DNA of 64,000 bases from Magnetovibrio sp. Lineage in GTDB: Bacteria; Pseudomonadota; Alphaproteobacteria; Rhodospirillales; Magnetovibrionaceae. The stretch lies in NCBI GenBank assembly GCA_026196495.1, contig JAPHSY010000020.1:62001-126000 (forward strand), given 5' to 3'. Positions 24,971 through 34,180 of the stretch are shown here, piece after piece; the stretch's first letter is position 1; every line of letters begins with the position of its first letter. Under the pieces are notes generated by a model, which ran no database searches, was not told where the DNA came from, and saw nothing but the letters and a program-made list of their open reading frames with translations. The position numbers and the translations under genes are program-made.

Positions 24971-25013
24971 TTTGATCCTGAAAGATTCTTTCTAACAGGG
25001 AAGGAAACGAAAT

Positions 25014-25496
25014 ATGCCTACTTTTGTCTATATGACACGATGCGACGGCTGCGGACACTGCGTTGATATCTGCCCGTCTGACATCATGCACATCGATACG
25101 ACCTATCGTCGTGCTTACAACATCGAGCCGAACATGTGCTGGGAATGCTATTCCTGTGTAAAAGCTTGCCCACAGAACGCGATTGACGTTCGCGGCTATG
25201 CTGACTTTGCACCGCTCGGTCACAGCGTTCGCGCTGTCCGTGATGAGGAAAAAGGCGTCATTGCTTGGCGCATTAAGTTCCGCAACGGCGAAAAAGATCT
25301 GAACCTTTTGGCTCCGATCACCACGAAACCTTGGGGACAGCACATTCCTCAATTGAAGAATGCTCCGGAACCGACTCAAGAACAACGGGACAGCCAGCTT
25401 CTGTATAATGAACCGAAATACATCCGCATGGATGACGGTGACATTCATACTCTGGAATCCAATGGTCTCGAGATGAAGGTAGGGGTGCAGTACTAA
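25014..25496 (+). CDS. aprB: Adenylylsulfate (APS) reductase, beta subunit
   Basis: Iron-sulfur subunit of dissimilatory APS reductase, carrying electrons between the FAD of AprA and the membrane. 160 residues, normal length. The two [4Fe-4S] sites are CDGCGHCVDICP near residue 11 and CWECYSCVKACP near residue 43. YNIEPNMCWECYSCVKACPQ lies in the conserved second cluster region, and the C-terminal tail (ILY...MKVGVQY) is the part that wraps AprA in known structures. The ribosome site GGAAGGAAAC lies before the ATG. Its stop overlaps the aprA ATG (TAATG). Confidence 0.95.
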   Translation: MPTFVYMTRCDGCGHCVDICPSDIMHIDTTYRRAYNIEPNMCWECYSCVKACPQNAIDVRGYADFAPLGHSVRAVRDEEKGVIAWRIKFRNGEKDLNLLAPITTKPWGQHIPQLKNAPEPTQEQRDSQLLYNEPKYIRMDDGDIHTLESNGLEMKVGVQY

Positions 25497-27382
25497 TGGC
25501 TTATAAAACTATCGTCGAAGACAATATCGACATTCTCGTCGCCGGTGCTGGCCTTGGTGGTACTGGTGCCGCATTCGAATCCCGCTACTGGGGTAAGAAC
25601 AAGAAGATCGTTGTTGCTGAAAAAGCAAACATCGACCGTTCTGGTGCTGTTGCTCAAGGTCTGTACGCTATTAACTGCTACATGGGTACGCGCTTTGGTG
25701 AGAACAACCCGGAAGATCACGTGCGTTATGCTCGTATCGATTTGATGGGCATGGTTCGTGAAGATTTGCTGTTTGACATGGCTCGCCACGTTGACTCTGC
25801 AGTTCACCAATTCGAAGAGTGGGGCATGCCGATCATGCGCGACTTGGAGAAGGGTTCCTTCCTACGTGAAGGTCGCTGGCAGATCATGATCCATGGTGAA
25901 TCTTACAAGCCGCTCGTTGCTGAAGCAGCAAAGAAATCGGCTGACAAGGTTTACAACCGCGTATGCATTACGCACCTGCTGATGGATGAAGCCAAAGAAA
26001 ACCGCGTTGCCGGTGCTGTTGGTTTCAACGTTCGCACGGGTAACTACCACGTATTCAAATCCAAAACTGTGGTTTGTGGCGCTGGTGGTGCATCCAACCT
26101 GTTCAAGCCGCGTTCCGTTGGTGAAGGCGCTGGTCGTGTTTGGTACGCTCCGTGGTCCTCTGGTTCTGCTTATGCGTTGATGATCAACGCTGGCGCAAAA
26201 ATGACCCAGATGGAAAACCGTATCGTTCTGGCTCGCTTTAAGGACGGTTACGGCCCTGTTGGCGCATACTTCTTGCACCTCAAGGCATATACCCAAAACG
26301 CATATGGTGAAGAATACGAATCCAAGTGGTTCCCCGCCCTGCAAAAAATGGTCGGTAAAGAATACTTGGATCCGGAACTGTCCCACGCAACCCACCGTCC
26401 GATCCCGACTTGCTTGCGTAACCACGCAATCATCAACGAGGTCAACGCTGGCCGTGGTCCGATCCATATGATCACCATGCACTCCTTCCAAGATCCACAT
26501 CTGGAAGAAATTGGTTGGCACAACTTCTTGGGTATGACCGTTGGTCAGGCTGTTCTTTGGGCTGCTACGGACGTTAATCCGAAGTACGAAAACCCTGAAC
26601 TGACCACGTCCGAACCGTACGTTATGGGTTCCCACGCTACCGGTTGCGGTGCATGGTGCTCCGGTCCGGAAGATGTCTCTCCGCCTGAATATCAATGGGG
26701 TTACAACCGCATGATGACCGTCGAAGGTCTGTTCGGTGCTGGTGATGCTGTTGGTGGTACGCCGCACGCGTTCTCTTCCGGTTCCTTTACCGAAGGTCGT
26801 ATTGCTGCGAAAAACGCTTGTAAGTACATTGATGACGGTAAAGCCGAAGGTATCCGCGTTTCAAACGCCACCATCGAACGTCTGAAGGAAGAAATCTTCA
26901 AGCCGATGGAACACTACAAGATCCATCGTAACGACATCGTGGCTGGTGAAGTTAACCCGAATTACCACAACCCGCGTCAGTCTCTCGACCGTCTGCAAAA
27001 ACTGATGGACGAATACTGCGGTGGTGTAACGGTTAACTACATGACCAACGACAAACTACTGAGCATTGGTCTCAAGAAACTCAAGATCATGGAAGAAGAT
27101 CTCGAGAAGATTGCGGCTAAGGACCTTCACGAACTGCTGCGTGCTTGGGAAGTTAAGCACCGTCATCGTACGTCCGAGTGTGTTATGCAACACACCTTGT
27201 TCCGTAAGGAAACACGTTGGCCGGGTTACTACTACCGTGGTGACGCCATGCAGCTGAACGATGATGAGTGGCACGTTTTGACCGTGTCCCGTCGCGATCC
27301 GCAGACTGGCGAATACACCATGGAGAAAGCTCCATTGTATCACTTGGTTGACACAGACGAAAAAGCTGCTGCAGCTGAGTAA
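25496..27382 (+). CDS. aprA: Adenylylsulfate (APS) reductase, alpha subunit
   Basis: Catalytic flavoprotein that interconverts APS and sulfite plus AMP; in sulfur oxidisers it works in the oxidative direction (sulfite to APS). 628 residues, typical. The FAD-binding N-terminus is VAGAGLGGTGAAFESRYW, followed by NIDRSGAVAQGLYAINCYMGT, a highly conserved active-site region. RGPIHMITMHSFQDPHLEEIGWHNFLGMTVGQAVLWAA and GSHATGCGAWCSGPEDVSP are also family hallmarks. Translation is probably coupled to aprB. Codon use is unusually even, as in highly expressed genes. The terminators at 27394-27474 end the operon. No sat or Qmo genes are nearby. Confidence 0.96.
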   Translation: MAYKTIVEDNIDILVAGAGLGGTGAAFESRYWGKNKKIVVAEKANIDRSGAVAQGLYAINCYMGTRFGENNPEDHVRYARIDLMGMVREDLLFDMARHVDSAVHQFEEWGMPIMRDLEKGSFLREGRWQIMIHGESYKPLVAEAAKKSADKVYNRVCITHLLMDEAKENRVAGAVGFNVRTGNYHVFKSKTVVCGAGGASNLFKPRSVGEGAGRVWYAPWSSGSAYALMINAGAKMTQMENRIVLARFKDGYGPVGAYFLHLKAYTQNAYGEEYESKWFPALQKMVGKEYLDPELSHATHRPIPTCLRNHAIINEVNAGRGPIHMITMHSFQDPHLEEIGWHNFLGMTVGQAVLWAATDVNPKYENPELTTSEPYVMGSHATGCGAWCSGPEDVSPPEYQWGYNRMMTVEGLFGAGDAVGGTPHAFSSGSFTEGRIAAKNACKYIDDGKAEGIRVSNATIERLKEEIFKPMEHYKIHRNDIVAGEVNPNYHNPRQSLDRLQKLMDEYCGGVTVNYMTNDKLLSIGLKKLKIMEEDLEKIAAKDLHELLRAWEVKHRHRTSECVMQHTLFRKETRWPGYYYRGDAMQLNDDEWHVLTVSRRDPQTGEYTMEKAPLYHLVDTDEKAAAAE

Positions 27383-27393
27383 TCTTCATGATA

Positions 27394-27426
27394 CCCAGCA
27401 GAGGCTTACTTCAAGCTTCTGCTGGG
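27394..27426 (+). terminator. Stem-loop at the 3' end of the apr operon
   Basis: A 14-bp stem with one G-T pair (27394-27407 and 27413-27426) lies 12 bases after the aprA stop. It lacks a long T-run and may protect the 3' end; the real terminator follows. Confidence 0.55.
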
Positions 27427-27439
27427 GACTTGAAACAGG

Positions 27440-27474
27440 AAAAAAGATCAGCATTTATGTGTTGATCTTTTTTT
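27440..27474 (+). terminator. Rho-independent terminator of the apr operon
   Basis: AAAAAGATCA pairs with TGATCTTTTT around a 12-base loop, and the right arm runs into a T-run. Confidence 0.8.
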
Positions 27475-27518
27475 ATGCCCCTGCGAAATTCCACTTTCCA
27501 AAGTGACTGAGGACGAAA

Positions 27519-27872
27519 ATGAATATAATTGAACATACGGATGATGAAATTCTGGAAGTTGCCGAGCCCATGTGGACGGAACTCATCAGAGCGTCCAACG
27601 ATGGTGAATACGGAAAATTCATCCGCAATTTTCACTACAGTCTGATGCAAGGCTTGAATGAAGTCGAAGTTGGAAAGCAATTTGCGAAAAGCGAACTGAC
27701 CCGCAGCCTCTCTGAAGTTTATGACTTTCTTGGTCTGATTCGACGTGGTGAACACGTCTCGGTCTTGTATCGAGTTCGCAGCACCAAAAAAGAAGGTGAA
27801 TGGCTCGGCCGTTTGGTTCTGGGTTATGATGATAATGATATCATCAAGATCTATGGCGCCTCCGTCTTTTAA
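27519..27872 (+). CDS. Hypothetical protein (possible NTF2-like fold)
   Basis: 117 residues. Helical start (EILEVAEPMWTELIRASNDGEYGKFIRNFHYSL) and a beta-strand-like end (GEHVSVLYRVRSTKKEGEWLGRLVLGYDDNDIIKIYGASVF). This layout recalls small NTF2/SnoaL-like domains, but I see no diagnostic motif. GAGGA lies upstream of the ATG. It follows the apr terminators and precedes a SlyD-like gene by 41 bases, so it is probably cotranscribed with that gene rather than with apr. Confidence 0.65.
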   Translation: MNIIEHTDDEILEVAEPMWTELIRASNDGEYGKFIRNFHYSLMQGLNEVEVGKQFAKSELTRSLSEVYDFLGLIRRGEHVSVLYRVRSTKKEGEWLGRLVLGYDDNDIIKIYGASVF

Positions 27873-27913
27873 GACCCCGCCCTCGTCTTCCAAGACCACG
27901 AATGTGATTTGAA

Positions 27914-28429
27914 ATGACCGAAACCATCAAAGATGACAAGTTCGTCGAGCTTTCCTACAAGGTGATCGACAAAAAGACTGGCGAAAAACTGATCGCGGTT
28001 GAATACCCGATTGGCTATGTGCATGGACAAGATTGCGCCCTGGACACAAGCGTCACGTCGGAATTGAAAGGCAAGAAAGCGGGCGACGTTATCGAGGTTC
28101 CTATTGATTGCAATACGCTCTATGGACCGCGCGATGAAACCTTGGTCTTTACTGATAAGATTGAGAACGTTCCCGAAGAATTCCGCGAAGTCGGCACCAC
28201 CATCACCATGGAGAATGAAAAGGGCGAGCCCCGTAATTTCATCGTGACCCGTATGGATGACGAGACCCTTACGGTTGATGGCAACAATCCACTCTGTGGC
28301 CGTTTTGTTATCTTCAAACTGGAAGTTCTAACCGTTCGTGATGCCACAGATGAAGAAATTGAATATGGTGGCGCGATCGAAGCTGAGCCGGATATTGATA
28401 CGTCTCTCACGCGACCAATTGATGGATGA
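27914..28429 (+). CDS. SlyD-like FKBP-type peptidyl-prolyl isomerase
   Basis: 171 residues with a SlyD-type FKBP domain. Hallmarks: VELSYKVIDKKTGEKL at the start, the FKBP/insert-in-flap segment, and VDGNNPLCGRFVIFKLEVLTVRDATDEEIEYG at the C-terminus, which matches the DGNHPLAGxxLxFxVEV motif of SlyD. The His-rich metal tail of E. coli SlyD is missing. The protein could help folding or metal-cofactor assembly for the nearby apr products, but that is inference. A terminator hairpin follows at 28531. Confidence 0.85.
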   Translation: MTETIKDDKFVELSYKVIDKKTGEKLIAVEYPIGYVHGQDCALDTSVTSELKGKKAGDVIEVPIDCNTLYGPRDETLVFTDKIENVPEEFREVGTTITMENEKGEPRNFIVTRMDDETLTVDGNNPLCGRFVIFKLEVLTVRDATDEEIEYGGAIEAEPDIDTSLTRPIDG

Positions 28430-28530
28430 TAGCTGTAAAGTTAGTCCAGCATAGATAATCCAAATATTTATGGCGTTGATATTTTGATACAGGTTGCTTT
28501 GATCGGTTCGTCTTACTGAAAAGCCATTTT

Positions 28531-28563
28531 AATCCCCGTGGACCTTATTCACGGGGATTTATC
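28531..28563 (+). terminator. Terminator after the SlyD-like gene
   Basis: Perfect 10-bp stem AATCCCCGTG/CACGGGGATT with a 9-base loop (28531-28559), followed by a short T-rich stretch. Confidence 0.65.
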
Positions 28564-28617
28564 TTTGCCTCAATATATCAGGTGCTGGGGGTGCCAGATG
28601 GTGGTGACTGGGGATTG

Positions 28618-29547
28618 CTACTGCGTCTGCAATATGTGGACATGCACTCCAACGCTTGCAGCAAGGGACTGCAAGTCATAGCCACCTTCCAGCAGAGATA
28701 CCACCCGGCCTTGGCAGCAACGGTTTGCAACGCTGACCAATTCTGCGGTGATCCAGGCGAAATCTGCAGTCAACAGCCGCAAATGCGCTTGTGGATCGCT
28801 GGAATGGGCGTCAAATCCGGCAGATATGATCAACAGCTCCGGGCGGAATGCTTCAAGTTTGGGCAAAATCCGATCAGACCATGCCGCGCGAAATTCTTCT
28901 GATCCGGCCCCTGGGGCAAGCGTAGCGTTAACGACGTTGCCATCAATGCCAGTTTCTGTTTCCAAGCCGGTGTCCGGCCAACATGGGTATTGGTGGGATG
29001 AGGCGTAAAAATAATGAGGATCGTTTTCACAAAATGCTTGAGTGCCGTTGCCATGGTGAACATCAAAATCGACGATAGCAATCCGTGTTAAGCCATGGAC
29101 ATGGCGCCCCTGTGCTGCTGCTATGGCTGCATTGTTGAACAAGCAAAATCCCATGGCTTGATTTGGTTCAGCATGATGCCCAGGTGGGCGAATTGCACAA
29201 AATGCATTGCGCGCGGCACCGTTCATGACATCGTCAACGGCCTCACAGGCAGCGCCTGCGCCATACAGCGCCGCATCTACACTGCCAGAAGAGACAACCG
29301 TATCCGCATCCAAATACGTGATTCCGCTTTTGGGTACAGAGTTGAAGATATGATCGACGTGCTGTGGTGTGTGAACGCGTTCGAGCTGCTTACGATCGGC
29401 TTTATGGGCAATTGCACGGACCAAATCTGAAAACCGTTCATTTTCCAAAATGGTTTCAATGGTGCGATGGCGCAAGGGGTGTTCGGGGTGCTCGTCACCC
29501 GTTTCATGATTGGAACAGGCCGGTGGTTGATAAAGAATGGTCGTCAT
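28618..29547 (-). CDS. Histone-deacetylase family protein (AcuC/HDAC-like)
   Basis: Predicted zinc-dependent deacetylase of the class II/AcuC-like family. I chose the ATG at 29547 (MTTILYQPPACSNHETGDEHPEHP); the frame continues upstream without conserved residues. The catalytic His pair is in RPPGHHAEPNQAMGFCLFNNAAIAA. Zinc ligands are in DFDVHHGNGTQ and SAGFDAHSSDP, with the C-terminal LLEGGYDLQ. About 309 residues. It is divergent from the Pat-like acetyltransferase at 29770. The substrate could be acetyl-lysine or an acetylated small molecule. Confidence 0.9.
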   Translation of the reverse strand: MTTILYQPPACSNHETGDEHPEHPLRHRTIETILENERFSDLVRAIAHKADRKQLERVHTPQHVDHIFNSVPKSGITYLDADTVVSSGSVDAALYGAGAACEAVDDVMNGAARNAFCAIRPPGHHAEPNQAMGFCLFNNAAIAAAQGRHVHGLTRIAIVDFDVHHGNGTQAFCENDPHYFYASSHQYPCWPDTGLETETGIDGNVVNATLAPGAGSEEFRAAWSDRILPKLEAFRPELLIISAGFDAHSSDPQAHLRLLTADFAWITAELVSVANRCCQGRVVSLLEGGYDLQSLAASVGVHVHILQTQ

Positions 29548-29769
29548 TGGGGGGAGATCCTTGTTTGGCGCATTATCAACATGTGCGATTAGCCATGATG
29601 TGGAGGAATTGCTGCATCGCAATATAGGCAGGTAAAACACTAATTATCTTATTATAAACGATCAATATAATCTGTTACAATTTTAATGCTGCGATGCACA
29701 AAAACTGCAATTGCAATATGGCCTCCCCAATTTGCTGCTCGCCACGGCACAAAAAAACAAGGCGTTACC

Positions 29770-32472
29770 ATGAGTACTCGAAATCTTGATTACTTGTTTA
29801 AACCGACCTCCGTTGCTGTTATCGGTGCGTCGACGCGGCCAAAATCAATAGGCGCACTGGTTATGGACAACTTGCTGCAGGGTGGGTTTGCAGGTCCCAT
29901 CATGCCGGTAAATCCAAAATATAAATCGATTTGTGGGGTATTGGCTTACGCCAATGTTGAACAGTTGCCGATGGTGCCGGATATGGCGGTGGTGTGCACG
30001 CCGCCCAAAACAATTCCAAAAATCATTGAACAACTGTGTGTACGTGGCGTGCGTGCGGTCGTTGTTTTAACGGCAGGCTTGAACAGCACTGAAGGTGAAG
30101 ATGGACGAAGTATTGCCGAGATTATGCTTTCCACGGCCAAAAGTTATGGCATGCGTATTCTCGGGCATAACAGCTTGGGGCTGTTGGTGCCGGGGATTGG
30201 ACTGAATGCAAGCTTTGCGCATATCTCGGCACTTCCGGGGAAAATCGCATTTGTGTCTCAATCAGGTGCGTTGTGCACAGCGGTTTTGGATTGGGCCAAA
30301 CCGCGTGGTATCGGTTTTTCGCACTTTATTTCCATGGGAAATATGACCGAATTGGACTTCGGGGATGTCCTTGATTACCTGGGCAGTGACCCGGAAACGA
30401 CGGCAATCTTGTTATATATCGAATCCATATATAAAAATCGGACCTTTATGTCTGCTGCGCGCGCCGCCGCGCGCAACAAACCCGTGTTGGCAATTAAATC
30501 GGGTCGCGCTGAAGAAGGTGCCCGTGCGGCAATGTCGCATACCGGGGCATTAACCAGTAATGACAACGTTTATGATGCTGCATTTGCCCGTGCCGGTATG
30601 CTTCGTGTTTACGAGTTCGAAGAATTGTTTGCCGCTGTTGAAACATTGGGCCGCAGTCGTCGTCCCAAAGGGGAACGTCTAGCGGTGTTGACCAATGGTG
30701 GTGGCCTGGGTGTGATGGCGGTGGACGATCTGATTGAGCAGGGTGGTACTCTGGCGGAGCTCAGTGATGAAACAATAAAAGCTCTAAATAGTGTGTTGCC
30801 GCAGACATGGTCGCAATCCAACCCGATTGACATTGTTGGGGATGCGTCGGGGGAACGTTATGAAGCGACATTGCGTGTGCTGCTGGATGCCAAAGAAGTG
30901 GATTCTGTTTTGGTGATGCATTGTCCGGTGGCGGTCGTGCACCCCACTGAAATTGCACAAACCATTATCGAAGTGGCAGAAGAAAAACCACGCTCCGCGA
31001 TCACAACGTGTTTCGTGGGCGATGAGCATGCTGCCCCCGCACGGGCGATGATGGCGAAAGCCAATATCCCTTGCTTCGATACGCCGCTGAAGTCTGTGCA
31101 AGCATTTATGCACTCGGTAAATTATCGACGTAACCAGGAAATTTTGATGGAACTGCCTCCATCAATGCCAACGGACTTTAAGCCTGCGACCTCGACTGCG
31201 AAGTTAATCATCGAAGGCGTATTGGCAAGTGGTCGTGAAACCATGAGCGAACCCGAGGCCAAAGCAGTCTTATCTGCTTATGGCATTCCCACCGTAGAAA
31301 CACATATTGCGAAATCCCCTATGGATGCGGCAAAAATGGCCGACACCATGGATTACCCTGTGGTGTTGAAAATCCTATCGCCAGATATTTCCCATAAGTC
31401 CGATATCGGCGGTGTCGCCTTGGGACTTAAGTCTAGACAAGATGTCGAACAAGCGGCTCATGCCATATTGGAACGCGTGAAAGAGGCATACCCAAAGGCC
31501 GATGTTACCGGTTTTTCAGTGCAGAAAATGGCACGTCGACCAGGGGCCCAAGAACTGATCATTGGCGTGACTTGCGATCCTATTTTTGGCCCTGTGATTT
31601 TGTTTGGACAAGGCGGCACAGCGGTGGAAGTGATCAGTGACCGCGCAGTGGCTCTACCACCATTGAACATGGCTTTGGCTCGGGACCTAATCTCACGTAC
31701 CAAGGTTTCAAAACTTTTGGAGGGTTATCGAGATCATGCCGCGGCTGACATTGATCAAGTTTGTTTGGCGCTCAATCAGGTGGCACAGTTGATCATTGAT
31801 ATTCCCGAAATCCAAGAACTGGATATCAACCCCCTCTTTGCTGACGAGCAGGGTGTTCTGGTGTTGGATGCACGCATTAAGATAGCCCCAGCGACATCAA
31901 ATGGAAGTGAGCGTCTCGCAATTCGCCCTTATCCTCAGGATTTGGAAAGCACGTTCACCCTGAATCAAGGGGGTACGTTTGCGGGGCGCAAAGTTTTTAT
32001 TCGCCCGATCCGTCCAGAAGACGAACCCAATCACCATGTTTTTCTTTCTAAACTTACACCCGAAGACATTCGGTTTCGCTTTTTTGGCTTGGTGCAGCAA
32101 CTGCCACACAGCCAGATGGCGCGCTTGACGCAAATTGACTATGACCGTGAAATGGCCTTTATCGCGACAGCCGACAATGATGTGCACGAGCAAGAAACCC
32201 TTGGGGTGGTGCGTGTGTTTACGGACCCAGACAATGAAAAAACAGAATTTTCAATTGTTGTGCGTTCTGATCTTAAGGGCACGGGCCTGGGCCGTGAACT
32301 TTTGCATAAGATGATTAAATATTGCCGGTATCGGGGCACGCAAACCATGGTCGGGCAAGTGCTCAGCGAAAATCACCGGATGCTGAATTTTGTCAAAACA
32401 CTCGGTTTTAAAGTGACCGGACATGTCGAAGCCAACATCGTCGAAGTGGAACTTCAGTTGAAGGAAGCGTAA
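29770..32472 (+). CDS. Pat-like protein acetyltransferase (acyl-CoA synthetase-like plus GNAT domain)
   Basis: About 900 residues. N-terminal half: CoA-binding (FKPTSVAVIGASTRPKSIGALV) and succinyl-CoA-synthetase-like domains (VSQSGALCTAVLDWA; AAMSHTGALTSNDNVYDAAFARAGM). Middle: ATP-grasp domain about 490-715 (DYPVVLKILSPDISHKSDIGGVALGL; QELDINPLFAD). C-terminal: GNAT about 735-900 (GRKVFIRPIRPEDEPNHHVFLSKLTPEDIRFRFFG; SDLKGTGLGRELLHKMI). This matches Pat/PatZ of enterobacteria, which acetylate acetyl-CoA synthetase. In known Pat the synthetase half has lost catalysis; here the His-containing MSHTGAL motif is still present, so catalysis cannot be ruled out. Confidence 0.9.
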   Translation: MSTRNLDYLFKPTSVAVIGASTRPKSIGALVMDNLLQGGFAGPIMPVNPKYKSICGVLAYANVEQLPMVPDMAVVCTPPKTIPKIIEQLCVRGVRAVVVLTAGLNSTEGEDGRSIAEIMLSTAKSYGMRILGHNSLGLLVPGIGLNASFAHISALPGKIAFVSQSGALCTAVLDWAKPRGIGFSHFISMGNMTELDFGDVLDYLGSDPETTAILLYIESIYKNRTFMSAARAAARNKPVLAIKSGRAEEGARAAMSHTGALTSNDNVYDAAFARAGMLRVYEFEELFAAVETLGRSRRPKGERLAVLTNGGGLGVMAVDDLIEQGGTLAELSDETIKALNSVLPQTWSQSNPIDIVGDASGERYEATLRVLLDAKEVDSVLVMHCPVAVVHPTEIAQTIIEVAEEKPRSAITTCFVGDEHAAPARAMMAKANIPCFDTPLKSVQAFMHSVNYRRNQEILMELPPSMPTDFKPATSTAKLIIEGVLASGRETMSEPEAKAVLSAYGIPTVETHIAKSPMDAAKMADTMDYPVVLKILSPDISHKSDIGGVALGLKSRQDVEQAAHAILERVKEAYPKADVTGFSVQKMARRPGAQELIIGVTCDPIFGPVILFGQGGTAVEVISDRAVALPPLNMALARDLISRTKVSKLLEGYRDHAAADIDQVCLALNQVAQLIIDIPEIQELDINPLFADEQGVLVLDARIKIAPATSNGSERLAIRPYPQDLESTFTLNQGGTFAGRKVFIRPIRPEDEPNHHVFLSKLTPEDIRFRFFGLVQQLPHSQMARLTQIDYDREMAFIATADNDVHEQETLGVVRVFTDPDNEKTEFSIVVRSDLKGTGLGRELLHKMIKYCRYRGTQTMVGQVLSENHRMLNFVKTLGFKVTGHVEANIVEVELQLKEA

Positions 32473-32473
32473 A

Positions 32474-32550
<77 letters not shown>

Positions 32551-32719
32551 TTTGCGCTCGCACATTAGCCGTTGGGGGGGCGCTTCGCAAGGGCTGCTTG
32601 TTTGGGTAATGGGGGCTTGCTCCAGACGGATATTCGGTTAATGATATGAGGGCGTTAGACGATGACTCAGGCCCTAATTCATTGGGCTTAGTCTGTTTTG
32701 TGAAGTGAGGCGGCGAATT

Positions 32720-33970
32720 ATGCTTAAAGGCTTGTTGGATAAGTTTCGCAAAGGCTCGACGCTTGAATATGATGAGGCCAAGGAATTGGCCTCCAGCAAT
32801 GACGTTAAGGTGCGTCAAGAAGTTGCCGAACACCCCAATGCGCAGCCCGAAATCCTTTATTTCCTTGCGACCGATAAAGTTTCTACAGTGCGCGCTGCCA
32901 TCGCCCAAAATAACGCCACGCCACGCCAAGCGGACTTGTTACTGACCGAAGACGAAGATGACGATGTGCGTTCGGAGCTGGCCTCAAAAATCTCAAACTT
33001 GGCACCGGGATTGAGCGCCAATGAAGTTGATAATTTGCGGCGTATGACTTACGAGGCTTTGGAAATCTTGGCCCGTGACCAAGCCACCAAAGTGCGGCGT
33101 ATTGTTGCCGATACCCTTAAAGATATGGCCGATGCCCCGCCGGAGGTTATTCGCCACTTGGCCGAAGACAGTGAATTGATGGTGTGCGCACCGGTTTTGG
33201 AAAACTCACCGGTTCTGACCGAACGTGATTTAATGCAGATTATCAAACTCAATCCCGCTGATGGGGCTATCAGTGCCATTTCAAAACGCAAATCCTTGAC
33301 CGATGAAGTTATGGAAGAGATTTTTGCTGCGGGTGATACCCCCGCAGTGGCAGAGTTGTTGGGCAATGGTTCGGTTTCCATCAAAGAAGATTTGTTGGAA
33401 CGCATTTGCGACAAATCGCGCACGGTTAAGTCGTTGCAAGACCCACTGGTCCACCGTCCCACTTTGCCCAAGGGCGTGGCCCTACGCTTGGCTGATTTTG
33501 TGGCTGATCATTTGATTAAAGCGCTCTTGAATCGCAAAGATCTTGATCCCGAAACGGCCAAGGCAGTGCGTGAAGAGGTGTCTTGGCGCTTGGATTTGGC
33601 GGCCGAAGATGAGGCTGGCAAGCAAACAGAAACACCATATGCCAAAGCCAAACGCATGTATAAGGAAGGCAATCTTGAACCAGCTATGGTCGAGAGTGCC
33701 TTGAAGGCGGGGCAAAAAGAATACGCCATTGCGGCCTTGGCGGTGTTGGCGGATAAATCCCCAAGCGCAGTGGAAAAAATTGCGGTTTCCGAGAATGCCA
33801 AGGCCTTGGTGTCGCTTGCGTGGAAAGCAGGAATGGAGCCGATGGACATCACCATCGTGCAAAAACGCTTAGGTGGATTAAAGCCGGTGAGCTTGCTCAA
33901 GCCTAAGGGCAACAAATTTCCCTTGAGCGAAGATGAAATGGATTGGTTGCTGGAATTCTTCGGCGACTGA
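32720..33970 (+). CDS. DUF2336-domain HEAT-repeat protein
   Basis: About 416 residues, a member of the DUF2336 family found mostly in Alphaproteobacteria. ATG at 32720 chosen, with GAGG upstream. Helical, HEAT-like units run through residues 1-330 (VKVRQEVAEHPNAQPEILYFLATDKVSTVRAAIAQN; ATKVRRIVADTLKDM), with the conserved LLTEDEDDDVRSELASKISNL. The C-terminal quarter (YAKAKRMYKEGNLEPAMVESAL...AVEKIAVSENAKALVSLAWKAGM) is typical of the family's last helices. No signal peptide. The molecular role is unknown; scaffold or protein-interaction functions are likely. Confidence 0.85.
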   Translation: MLKGLLDKFRKGSTLEYDEAKELASSNDVKVRQEVAEHPNAQPEILYFLATDKVSTVRAAIAQNNATPRQADLLLTEDEDDDVRSELASKISNLAPGLSANEVDNLRRMTYEALEILARDQATKVRRIVADTLKDMADAPPEVIRHLAEDSELMVCAPVLENSPVLTERDLMQIIKLNPADGAISAISKRKSLTDEVMEEIFAAGDTPAVAELLGNGSVSIKEDLLERICDKSRTVKSLQDPLVHRPTLPKGVALRLADFVADHLIKALLNRKDLDPETAKAVREEVSWRLDLAAEDEAGKQTETPYAKAKRMYKEGNLEPAMVESALKAGQKEYAIAALAVLADKSPSAVEKIAVSENAKALVSLAWKAGMEPMDITIVQKRLGGLKPVSLLKPKGNKFPLSEDEMDWLLEFFGD

Positions 33971-34012
33971 TTGTCTTAGGGGCTGTTTACAAGTTCTTTG
34001 ATGGCCTGAGAG

Positions 34013-34039
34013 TTGAGCTTTCCCCTGCTGAATTATAAT
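34013..34039 (+). promoter_or_regulatory. Candidate promoter of the DsrC/TusE-like gene
   Basis: TTGAGC (34013-34018) and TATAAT (34034-34039) with a 15-base spacer, shorter than optimal. The transcript would have a leader of about 140 bases, including the hairpin at 34113-34130. Confidence 0.35.
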
Positions 34040-34112
34040 ACAACTGTATGGTGAGACGAAATTCTGGAAATCCTTAAAAAGACGCACTATATTAGTCCCG
34101 ACTGATATACGT

Positions 34113-34130
34113 GGCCATGCAAACATGGCC
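34113..34130 (+). promoter_or_regulatory. Leader hairpin before the DsrC/TusE-like gene
   Basis: Perfect 7-bp stem GGCCATG/CATGGCC with a 4-base loop, about 50 bases before the start codon. It is not followed by a T-run, so it is not a simple terminator. Confidence 0.3.
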
Positions 34131-34180
34131 TGTAACCGCAGAAAATGTGGTGTAGACAATGAAAAGACAGTGAGGATTTT

